A stretch of DNA of 64,000 bases, taken from NCBI RefSeq assembly GCF_007197575.1, contig NZ_CP041616.1, forward strand, positions 1,302,001-1,366,000, in the 5' to 3' direction. Shown one piece after another: positions 57,332 through 64,000 of this stretch. The notes beneath the pieces are model-generated. The model had not been told where the DNA came from. It was given only the letters and a program-made list of their open reading frames with translations, and did no database searches. Both the position numbers and the translations under genes were made by a program. This DNA is from Ornithinimicrobium ciconiae (GTDB lineage: Bacteria > Actinomycetota > Actinomycetes > Actinomycetales > Dermatophilaceae). Position 1 is the first letter of the stretch; every line of letters starts with the position of its first letter.

Positions 57332-58789
57332 GTGAGTGCACACGAGAAGTCAGTTGTCATCGTCGGGGGCGGACCGGGTGGTTATGAGGCCGCTTTGCCA
57401 GCCGCACACCTGGGCGCCAAGGTCACCGTGGTCGAGCGGGAGGGCCTCGGCGGTGCGGCGGTGCTGACGGACTGCGTGCCGAGCAAGGCACTGATCGCCA
57501 CCGCCGACTTCATGGACCGGTTCAGCGCGGCCGAGCGCATCGGCGTCCACTTCGAGGACGCGCCCAGTGACCAGGGCGTCACCGCTCACCTCAGCGAGAT
57601 CAACACCCGGATCATGAACCTGGCCGCGGCACAGAGTCAGGACATCCGCGACAAGCTGGTGACCGCCGGTGTCGAGGTGATCAAGGGGGCCGGGCACATC
57701 GTCGGCCCGGGCGTCGTCGAGGTCGCCACCGGCGTGCCGAGCGTGGAGTCGGGAGAGGAGCCGGCCCCGTCCTCGCAGGAGCGTGCCGGGGCGACCCGGG
57801 AACTGACTGCCGACGTGATCCTGATCGCGACCGGGGCCCGGCCACGGGTGCTGGACTCCGCCATCCCCGACGGGGAGCGGATCCTGACGTGGCAGCAGAT
57901 CTATGCGCTGCCGGACCTGCCCGAGCACCTCATCGTCATCGGCTCCGGTGTCACCGGTGCCGAGCTCGCCCACGCCTATCTGGGACTGGGCTGCCGGGTG
58001 ACCCTGGTGTCCTCGCGCGAACGCGTGCTGCCGGGGGAGGACCAGGACGCCGCCACGGTGCTGGAGGAGGTCTTCCGCAGCCGTGGCATGGAGGTGCTCA
58101 ACCGCTCACGTGCCGGCGGTGTGGTCCGGGACGGTGACTCGGTCGTGGTCAGTCTGGAGGACGGCCGAGAGGTGCGTGGCTCCCACGCGCTGCTGGCGGT
58201 GGGGTCCATCCCGAACACCCAGGACATGGGCCTGGAGGAGGCCGGGGTGACGCTGTCGGACTCCGGCCACATCGTGGTGGACCGGGTCTCCCGGACCTCG
58301 GTGCCGGGCATCTATGCGTCCGGTGACTGCACCGGAGTGCTGCCGTTGGCGTCGGTCGCGGCGATGCAGGGGCGCATCGCCATCGCCCATGCCCTGGGTG
58401 ACGCCGTCGCGCCGCTGAACCTGGGCCGGGTCAGCTCCAACATCTTCACCGATCCGGAGATCGCCACGGTCGGTGTCTCCCAGGCCGACGTGGACTCCGG
58501 CAAGGTCGACGCGCGCTCCGTCATGCTGCCGCTGACCGGCAACCCACGGGCCAAGATGCAGAACACCAAGCACGGGTTCGTCAAGATCTTTGCGCGCAAC
58601 GGCAGTGACACCATCCTCGGCGGGGTGGTGGTGGCTCCGCGCGCCTCGGAGCTGATCTTCCCGCTGACGCTGGCCGTCGCCAACCGGCTGAACGTTGACC
58701 AGTTCGCCTCGACCTTCACGGTCTATCCGTCGATGTCCGGCTCGATCGCCGAGGCCGCTCGCCAGCTGCACACCACGCTGGGGGGCTGA
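57332..58789 (+). CDS. lpdA: NAD(P)H-quinone dehydrogenase LpdA
   Basis: A 485-residue flavoprotein related to dihydrolipoamide dehydrogenase but not one: the redox loop reads GGAAVLTDCVPSK, with Ala43 in place of the first Cys of C-x4-C, and the C-terminal His-Glu pair is absent (FTVYPSMSGSIAEAARQLH). That fits LpdA (Rv3303c), an NAD(P)H:quinone reductase. FAD motif VIVGGGPGGYEA, NAD motif VIGSGVTGAELAHAY and the ASGDCTG FAD site are intact. Linked to punA as in mycobacteria. Confidence 0.9.
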   Translation: MSAHEKSVVIVGGGPGGYEAALPAAHLGAKVTVVEREGLGGAAVLTDCVPSKALIATADFMDRFSAAERIGVHFEDAPSDQGVTAHLSEINTRIMNLAAAQSQDIRDKLVTAGVEVIKGAGHIVGPGVVEVATGVPSVESGEEPAPSSQERAGATRELTADVILIATGARPRVLDSAIPDGERILTWQQIYALPDLPEHLIVIGSGVTGAELAHAYLGLGCRVTLVSSRERVLPGEDQDAATVLEEVFRSRGMEVLNRSRAGGVVRDGDSVVVSLEDGREVRGSHALLAVGSIPNTQDMGLEEAGVTLSDSGHIVVDRVSRTSVPGIYASGDCTGVLPLASVAAMQGRIAIAHALGDAVAPLNLGRVSSNIFTDPEIATVGVSQADVDSGKVDARSVMLPLTGNPRAKMQNTKHGFVKIFARNGSDTILGGVVVAPRASELIFPLTLAVANRLNVDQFASTFTVYPSMSGSIAEAARQLHTTLGG

Positions 58790-58867
58790 CGCTGGAGGAC
58801 AGAGGCTGGGGGCGCTGACGTGCGACGCGACGCGAGGCCGATGAGCGAGGCCCGTGTCGCTTTAGGC

Positions 58868-58873
58868 TAGGAT
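58868..58873 (+). promoter_or_regulatory. candidate -10 of downstream tetR-type gene
   Basis: TAGGAT in the gap after lpdA; unlike the leaderless cases it leaves a short leader with GGGGAG before the ATG at 58908. Confidence 0.4.
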
Positions 58874-58907
58874 CACGGCACCGAACCGCGAAACACAGGG
58901 GAGTGAG

Positions 58908-59531
58908 ATGTCGGCCAAGCCCACGACGCCCAAGGGGCTGCGCACGCGACAGTCGATCGTTGAGGCTGGGCGGACGGTCTTCGACCGGGACGGTTTCGTC
59001 AATGCCCGGATGGGGGACATCGCCGAGCAGGCGGGCCTGTCCATGGGCGGGCTCTACCGCTACTTCGCCAACAAGGATGACGTCTTCGAAGCCGTCATCG
59101 CCGACGTCCACGAGGACCTCTTCCGGGCGAGCGTCTCGCGTGACCACGACTTCGTGACGGAGCCCTTTGAGGCTCTGCTCCAGGCCAACCGAGGCTATCT
59201 GCAGGTCTACTACGACTATCGCGACGTCATGCGTGCCTTTATGGAGGCGGCGCACGTTGACCGACGATTCCGCGACTTCTGGTGGTCGATGCGCACCCGA
59301 CACATCGACCGCTTCCTCCGTGTGCTGGAGAAGTCCGGGACGACCGGCGCCGGTGCCTCCGCCGCGGAGTCGCGGCTGGTGGCGGAGTCGCTGGCCTGCA
59401 TGGTCGAGCAGTCGGCCTATGTCTGGTTTGCGCAGGATGAGCTGCACGGAGCAGGGGTCGACGTGGACGAGGCAGCACACGTGGTGACCCGTATCTGGCA
59501 CCGATCCTTCTTCCAAAACATGGAGCCGTAA
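58908..59531 (+). CDS. TetR family regulator of the Liv-type transporter
   Basis: A 207-residue TetR protein with helix-turn-helix at GRTVFDRDGFVNARMGDIAEQAGLS and the MGGLYRYFANKDDVFEAV recognition part, then a C-terminal domain rich in Trp/Tyr (FWWSMRTRH). It is upstream of and in line with the ABC operon beginning 95 nt later, so it likely regulates it. Ligand unknown. Confidence 0.92.
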   Translation: MSAKPTTPKGLRTRQSIVEAGRTVFDRDGFVNARMGDIAEQAGLSMGGLYRYFANKDDVFEAVIADVHEDLFRASVSRDHDFVTEPFEALLQANRGYLQVYYDYRDVMRAFMEAAHVDRRFRDFWWSMRTRHIDRFLRVLEKSGTTGAGASAAESRLVAESLACMVEQSAYVWFAQDELHGAGVDVDEAAHVVTRIWHRSFFQNMEP

Positions 59532-59552
59532 CAAAAAAGCGACATCACTCTC

Positions 59553-59581
59553 TTGACTTTAGGCGCCGGGCCAGCAACCAT
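59553..59581 (+). promoter_or_regulatory. possible promoter of Liv-type operon
   Basis: TTGACT (59553-59558), 17-nt spacer, AACCAT (59576-59581). The only good -35 like match in the window. An A-run (ACAAAAAAGCG) just after the TetR stop is unusual here. Confidence 0.35.
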
Positions 59582-59626
59582 CGATCCAGACCGGGCCAAC
59601 GACGGCCATGTCCGGAGAGGGATTCG

Positions 59627-60796
59627 ATGGCACTACTTCGCTCTTATGCGGCCCCCCTGGCGGCCGTTGCGGTCCTGGTGACCGCAGGTTGTGCGACGGG
59701 GGAGGCGGGGGCCACCAGCGGGCCCAGTGACGAGATCACGATCGGTGTGATCGCTCCGTTCAGCGGGTTCTCCGCCAACTACGGCCCAGAGGCTCAGGCC
59801 GGGGTCGAGCTGGCGCTAGAGGAGGCCGGTTACTCGGCCGGCGGCGCGACGCTGGACGTGGTCTTCGTGGACGAGGACGTGCTGGACCCGTCGCAGACCC
59901 TCGAGCGCGTCAAGAAGGCCGTGGAGGGAGACGGGGCCGATGTCCTGATCGGCCCGGTGTTCGGTTCCAGCCAGCAGGCCGTCGCGCCCTACCTGTCCCA
60001 GCGCAAGCTGCCGATGTTCTCCTTCCTGGGCGGACAGTCCTCACTGGCGGGGGAGCGCAGCGGCTTCATCTGGCCCGCCCCTGACGACCAGACCGCCCGC
60101 CCCCTGGGCACCTATGCGGGTGAGGACCTGGGCTACGACACCATCGCGACTCTCGGGCCCGACTACGCCTACGGCCACGACACCATGAACGGTGCGGCCG
60201 AGGCCTTTGAGGCCACTGGCGGCACGGTCGTGCAGCAGCAGTGGGTGCCCCTCGGGACCACCGACATGCTGCAGTACGCCACCTCACTGGACCGGGATGT
60301 CGACGCCCTGGTCATGTGGCTCGTGCCCACGGACGCTGCGGCATTCGTGCGCGAGTACCGCAACCTGGGCATCGACGTACCGCTGCTGATGTTCCAGGGT
60401 GTCTTTGACCCGACCTACCAGGAGATCGGTTCTCAACTGGTGGGCACGATCGGTCTCAACGAGTACAACCCCCTGCTGGACTATCCGGAGAACCAGGCCT
60501 TCGTCGCCGCCTACGAGGCCGAGGTCGGCGGTGTGCCGAACCAGACGACCGCCTTCGCGTACACCGCCACCGAGTTCGTGGTCCAGGGCCTCACGAACAG
60601 CGGCACCGATCCCTCCGTCGACGCGCTGCGCGAGGCCCTGGCCGGCCACGAGTTCGACACGGTCATCGGCCCGGCCCGGTTTGATGCCGACGGCATTGCC
60701 AGTTCCAACCGGGTGGTGGTGCGCGCCGCGGAGGCTGACGGCGCCTACATCTGGGAGCCCCTGAAGACCTACGAGAGTGTGGGGGCGGACCGATGA
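59627..60796 (+). CDS. branched-chain-amino-acid-type ABC transporter, substrate-binding lipoprotein
   Basis: A 389-residue lipoprotein with signal and lipobox VTAGC (Cys22) and a type I periplasmic-binding fold: ITIGVIAPFSGFSANYGPEAQAGVELALEE, ADVLIGPVFGSSQQAV, FVAAYEAEVGG and NQTTAFAYTATE. LivJ/AmiC-type proteins bind amino acids, amides or aromatic acids; the real substrate here is not predictable. ATG at 59627 has GGAGAGGG about 8 nt upstream. Stop overlaps the permease start. Confidence 0.93.
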   Translation: MALLRSYAAPLAAVAVLVTAGCATGEAGATSGPSDEITIGVIAPFSGFSANYGPEAQAGVELALEEAGYSAGGATLDVVFVDEDVLDPSQTLERVKKAVEGDGADVLIGPVFGSSQQAVAPYLSQRKLPMFSFLGGQSSLAGERSGFIWPAPDDQTARPLGTYAGEDLGYDTIATLGPDYAYGHDTMNGAAEAFEATGGTVVQQQWVPLGTTDMLQYATSLDRDVDALVMWLVPTDAAAFVREYRNLGIDVPLLMFQGVFDPTYQEIGSQLVGTIGLNEYNPLLDYPENQAFVAAYEAEVGGVPNQTTAFAYTATEFVVQGLTNSGTDPSVDALREALAGHEFDTVIGPARFDADGIASSNRVVVRAAEADGAYIWEPLKTYESVGADR

Positions 60797-61641
60797 TGCA
60801 GGTCGTTGCCAACGGGGTCGCGCTCGGCGCGATCCTCTTCCTGATGGCCGCCGGGCTATCACTGCTTCTCGGTGCCATGGGCGTGCTGAATCTCGCCCAC
60901 GGTGCGGTGTACATGATCGGTGCCTACGTCACCTGGATGCTCACCGTCGACCAGGGGCTCTCGTTGGTGCTCGCCGTGCTCGCCGCGGGCGCGGTCTGCG
61001 GTGTCGTCGGCCTCGGGCTGGAGCGGCTGTTCCGCATCATTCCGGGTAAGCCGAACGAGCAGATCCTGCTGTCCTTCGGCCTCATCTATGTCCTGGCCAA
61101 TGTTGCCCAGTGGATCTGGGGACCGGTGGCTAAGGCACCCTTCCAGGTCTCCTGGCTCGAGGGGGCTCTCACCATCGGCAACGTCTCGATCCCCACGGCC
61201 AGGCTGGCGATCGCCGCCGTCGGCTTCGCCCTCGCCGTGCTCCTCTGGGTGGTGCAGGACCGCACCCGCGTCGGGGCCATCGTCCGAGCGGGCATGGACG
61301 ATGCCGAGATGACCCGCAGTCTCGGGATCAACCTGGACCGGGTCGTCGTGGCCGTCTTTGTCCTGGGTTCGGCGGTCGCCGGCATCGCCGGAGGAATGGG
61401 TGGACTCGTCCTCGGCGCCAGCTCCAGCCAACCGATGGACGTGTTGCTGCTCGCCCTCGTCGTCGTGGTGGTGGGCGGTGTGGGCTCCGTGCCCGGGACC
61501 CTTGTCGCCGCGGTCGTGATCGGGCTACTCGACGCCTTCTCCCGCCACCAGTTCCCGGAGATGGCCTCCGTCGTGCTGTACCTGCTGATGGCGCTCGTTC
61601 TCATGATTCGACCGTCCGGCCTGAGCGGGAGGACCGCATGA
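60793..61641 (+). CDS. Liv-type ABC permease (LivH)
   Basis: A 282-residue permease with eight helices. It has NLAHGAVYMIGAYVTW and the coupling region DDAEMTRSLGINLDRVV. ATG overlaps the binding-protein stop (ATGA), and its own stop overlaps livM. Confidence 0.94.
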   Translation: MMQVVANGVALGAILFLMAAGLSLLLGAMGVLNLAHGAVYMIGAYVTWMLTVDQGLSLVLAVLAAGAVCGVVGLGLERLFRIIPGKPNEQILLSFGLIYVLANVAQWIWGPVAKAPFQVSWLEGALTIGNVSIPTARLAIAAVGFALAVLLWVVQDRTRVGAIVRAGMDDAEMTRSLGINLDRVVVAVFVLGSAVAGIAGGMGGLVLGASSSQPMDVLLLALVVVVVGGVGSVPGTLVAAVVIGLLDAFSRHQFPEMASVVLYLLMALVLMIRPSGLSGRTA

Positions 61642-62621
61642 ACACCGTCAAGAACCTGCTCCCGGCACGGCTGCCCTTCCTGGCGCTAGCCGCTGTCGTG
61701 CTGGCCTTCCTGCTGCCCTTCATGATCTCCAGCCAGATGGAGAGCCTGCTGACCCGGGCGCTCATCTTCGCGGTCATGGCGGCCAGCCTCGATCTCGCCT
61801 ACGGACAGGCCGGGCTCATCTCGCTGGGGCATGCCGCTCTCGCCGGGGTGGGCGGCTACACCGCAGGCCTGCTCATGGTGCAGGGAGGCATCGACTCCTT
61901 CTGGATCGGGATGCTCGCCGCCGGCGCCGCAGCAGCGGTCGCCTCGCTCATCTTCGCGCTGATCTCGCTGCGGACGAAGGGTCTGTACTTCATCCTCGTT
62001 ACCCTCGCCCTCGGGCAGGGAATGGCCAATCTGGCCCAGCAGTGGGACGTGCTCAAGACCGGTGGGGCCGAGGCTGTCGTCGGTATCATGTGGCCCTCGC
62101 TGGGATTCGGCGAGGAGTGGAACCCCGGCACCTTCTACCAGTTCGTCCTGGTGGTGTGTGTCGTGGCCATGTGGATCATCCTGCGGATCGGCGGCTCGCC
62201 GCTCGGACTCGCGATGCGCGGCACCCGCGACAACGACGAGCGGATGCAGGCCCTGGGCTACAACACCTATCGCTACCGGGTCGCGGCCCTGGTCGTGTCG
62301 GGCACGCTGACCGGCATGGCCGGAGCCCTGTTCGCTTATCACAGCGGACTCATCGCACCCAGCAATATCGGGCTGGAGACTTCCGGTCTGCTGGTCCTCA
62401 TGGTCATCATCGGCGGCACCGGTACCCGCTACGGCCCGGCGCTCGGTGGGATCTTCGTGGTTCTGCTGGAGTTCTACGCGACAGAGGTGTCGCAGGCCCG
62501 TGCTCCACTCCTCATCGGGCTCCTGTTCATCGTCACCGCACTCACCTTCCACCGGCGCGCGGCGTTGGCGGCATGGGTGCGCCGAGTCACTCGAAGGAGT
62601 CCCCAGCATGGCCTTACTTGA
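61638..62621 (+). CDS. Liv-type ABC permease (LivM)
   Basis: A 327-residue permease with about nine helices: DLAYGQAGLISLGHAALAG, RGTRDNDERMQALGYNTY coupling loop, GGTGTRYGPALGG. ATG overlaps the LivH stop. The end overlaps the LivG start by 14 nt. Confidence 0.94.
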   Translation: MNTVKNLLPARLPFLALAAVVLAFLLPFMISSQMESLLTRALIFAVMAASLDLAYGQAGLISLGHAALAGVGGYTAGLLMVQGGIDSFWIGMLAAGAAAAVASLIFALISLRTKGLYFILVTLALGQGMANLAQQWDVLKTGGAEAVVGIMWPSLGFGEEWNPGTFYQFVLVVCVVAMWIILRIGGSPLGLAMRGTRDNDERMQALGYNTYRYRVAALVVSGTLTGMAGALFAYHSGLIAPSNIGLETSGLLVLMVIIGGTGTRYGPALGGIFVVLLEFYATEVSQARAPLLIGLLFIVTALTFHRRAALAAWVRRVTRRSPQHGLT

Positions 62622-63360
62622 GGTTGAGTCCGTCGTCCGCAGCTATGGCGGCGTGCGAGCGGTCGACGACGTCTCCGTCCAGATCGACGCCGGTGAGTGG
62701 GTGGCCGTTATCGGCCCTAACGGCGCCGGCAAGAGCACGCTGTTCAACTTGCTGGGCGGTCAGGTCAAGCCCAACTCGGGGACCGTCCGGCTGGCCGGCC
62801 GGAACATCAACCGGCTGGAACCGCACGCCCGCTATGGGCTCGGTGTTGCTCGCTCCTTCCAGATCAGCAGCCTCTTTCCCGATCTGACGGTGCGTGAGCA
62901 CCTGACGCTGGCGTGCCGCGAGAAGCACCGCTGGAACCTGGCCCGCACCTGGCGGGGCGACCGGGAGCTGCAGGCCCGGGTCGACGAGATGCTCGACCTG
63001 TGGGGTCTGGACCGCGACCGTGACCACGCCCTGCCGGCGCTGCTGTCCTACGGAGAGCAACGCCGCCTCGAGCTCGCTCTGGCCGTGGCCTCGAAACCAC
63101 GGCTGCTGCTGCTGGACGAGCCCAACGTCGGGCTCACGGCCGCAGAGTGCGACGACCTGCTGGCGCGGTTGCGGGCCCTGGGTCCCGACCCGGCCGTTGT
63201 CTTCGTCGCGCACGACATGGACATGGTGCTCGGGTGGGCCACCCGGATCCTGGTGATGCACCAGGGAGGACTCCTGGCGGACGGACCGCCGGAGGAGATC
63301 GCGAACAACCCGTTCGTGGAGGAGGTGTATCTCGGTGCCACAGGAACAACCACTGCTTGA
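62608..63360 (+). CDS. Liv-type ABC ATPase (LivG)
   Basis: A 250-residue ATPase: Walker A GPNGAGKST (about 36-44), GVARSFQISSLFPDLTVRE, LSYGEQRRLELALAVAS signature, LLLLDEPNVGLT Walker B. It lacks the longer C-terminal part of some LivG. ATG at 62608 has GAAGGAG 9 nt upstream and is the family start. Overlaps both neighbours, so strongly coupled. Confidence 0.94.
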   Translation: MALLEVESVVRSYGGVRAVDDVSVQIDAGEWVAVIGPNGAGKSTLFNLLGGQVKPNSGTVRLAGRNINRLEPHARYGLGVARSFQISSLFPDLTVREHLTLACREKHRWNLARTWRGDRELQARVDEMLDLWGLDRDRDHALPALLSYGEQRRLELALAVASKPRLLLLDEPNVGLTAAECDDLLARLRALGPDPAVVFVAHDMDMVLGWATRILVMHQGGLLADGPPEEIANNPFVEEVYLGATGTTTA

Positions 63361-64000
63361 GCTCGACAACGTCGAGGGCGGATACGACACGGTGACCGTG
63401 CTGCACGGTGTCTCAATGTCCGTCTCGGCAGGGTCGGTCACGGCCCTGCTCGGTCGCAATGGCATGGGCAAGACCACCACGATCCGGGCGATCATGGGCC
63501 TGCTGCCCCAGACCTCCGGAGCTATCCGGCTGGCCGGGCAGGACATCACCCACCTCCCCTCCCACCGGCGGGCACGCCTCGGGATCGGGCTGGTGCCCGA
63601 GGCGCGTCAGGCGTTCCGCTCACTGACGGTGAAGGAGCACCTGGAGATGGCCTACCGACCGGCCGCCAATGGCTCACCAGGCTGGAACACCGCGCGGCTG
63701 ATGGATCTGTTCCCCGTCCTGCGGCGCCGATCGGGCGCGATGGGTAACAAGCTCAGCGGCGGCGAGCAGCAGCTCCTGGTGATCGCACGGGCACTGAGCA
63801 CCAACCCGCAGCTGCTGCTGCTGGACGAGCCGACGGAAGGACTGGCGCCAGCGGTGGTGCAGGAGGTCGGTGACCTCGTGCGCCGACTGCTCGTGGAGGA
63901 GGACGCTCCCGCGGTGCTCCTGGTTGAGCAGAACCTGCGCTTCGCCCTGCAGGTGGCCGACCGGGCCGTCGTGCTCGTCAAGGGTGATGTCGCCTTCGAC
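63335..64000 (+). CDS. Liv-type ABC ATPase (LivF), 3' end beyond window
   Basis: Open for 222 codons to the window end. GTG at 63335 has GGAGG about 9 nt upstream and lies 26 nt inside the LivG gene. Walker A GRNGMGKTT (about 41-49), QTSGAIRLAG, LSGGEQQLLVIARAL and LLLLDEPTEGLAP are all present. The visible part is nearly the full length of LivF (about 235 residues). Confidence 0.92.
   Translation, partial: MPQEQPLLELDNVEGGYDTVTVLHGVSMSVSAGSVTALLGRNGMGKTTTIRAIMGLLPQTSGAIRLAGQDITHLPSHRRARLGIGLVPEARQAFRSLTVKEHLEMAYRPAANGSPGWNTARLMDLFPVLRRRSGAMGNKLSGGEQQLLVIARALSTNPQLLLLDEPTEGLAPAVVQEVGDLVRRLLVEEDAPAVLLVEQNLRFALQVADRAVVLVKGDVAFD

Noticed and set aside
57332..58789. Dihydrolipoamide dehydrogenase of a 2-oxo acid dehydrogenase complex
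   Set aside because: One redox cysteine and the catalytic His are missing; the LpdA quinone reductase fits better.

Overview
The window is high-GC actinobacterial DNA with dense gene packing and many GTG starts. Very few genes show a Gram-positive -35/-10 pair followed by a long leader. Gene content points to Actinomycetota: a mycothiol-dependent maleylpyruvate isomerase family protein, GDP-mannose and mannosyltransferase genes, a PerM/DUF6350 membrane protein between sucD and purN, LpdA-type quinone reductase, and a MoxR-DUF58-DUF4350-DUF4129 cluster. Overall style suggests Micrococcales, perhaps an Intrasporangiaceae/Ornithinimicrobiaceae-like genome; that placement is inference. I see no tRNA, rRNA, insertion sequence, prophage or CRISPR. 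Both ends cut genes.

Layout. 1-11.8 kb: end of a minus-strand exported-type protein, then sucCD, a PerM-like protein, purN-purH, a DMT-type transporter, folD-DUF3017, mdh (-) and icd (+): TCA cycle plus purine/one-carbon metabolism, with FolD making the formyl-THF precursor used by PurN and PurH. 11.9-19.8 kb: MDMPI protein, S10 carboxypeptidase, a 2H phosphodiesterase, a GT4 mannosyltransferase with manC, pyrD, and an M20 amidohydrolase. 20-29 kb: a nucleoside uptake operon (BMP lipoprotein, ATPase, two permeases) ending in cdd, then an unknown protein, a MarR regulator and deoA. 29-35 kb: GNAT, an ABC-F protein with a possible leader peptide, a small conserved protein, and a TetR-controlled MacB-like exporter. 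35-40.5 kb: DUF3626, a PIN protein, a two-gene ALDH16-like aldehyde dehydrogenase, deoC, cupin and add. 40.6-44.3 kb: a large secreted subtilase with cell-wall-binding repeats. 44.4-54.7 kb: a MoxR/DUF58 membrane cluster with RDD and SpoIIM-like genes. 54.8-58.8 kb: phosphosugar mutase, punA, lpdA. 59-64 kb: TetR plus a branched-chain-amino-acid-type (Liv) ABC transporter.

Functional theme. Nucleoside salvage runs through the window: import, cdd, deoA, deoC with an aldehyde dehydrogenase able to remove the acetaldehyde DeoC makes, add, punA and a mutase suited to pentose-1-phosphates.

Expression style. At least eighteen genes have a TAnnnT-like -10 box ending only 6-9 nt before the start codon, the pattern of leaderless mRNAs. 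In two divergent pairs (manC/pyrD and RDD/SpoIIM) the opposed -10 boxes share the same TA dinucleotide. Short tandem arrays of about 32-35 nt sit immediately after several stop codons in sense orientation. Three of these arrays belong to one sequence family, and the moxR array forms a chain of overlapping 12-codon micro-ORFs leading to the DUF58 start. These arrays are the least explained structure here.
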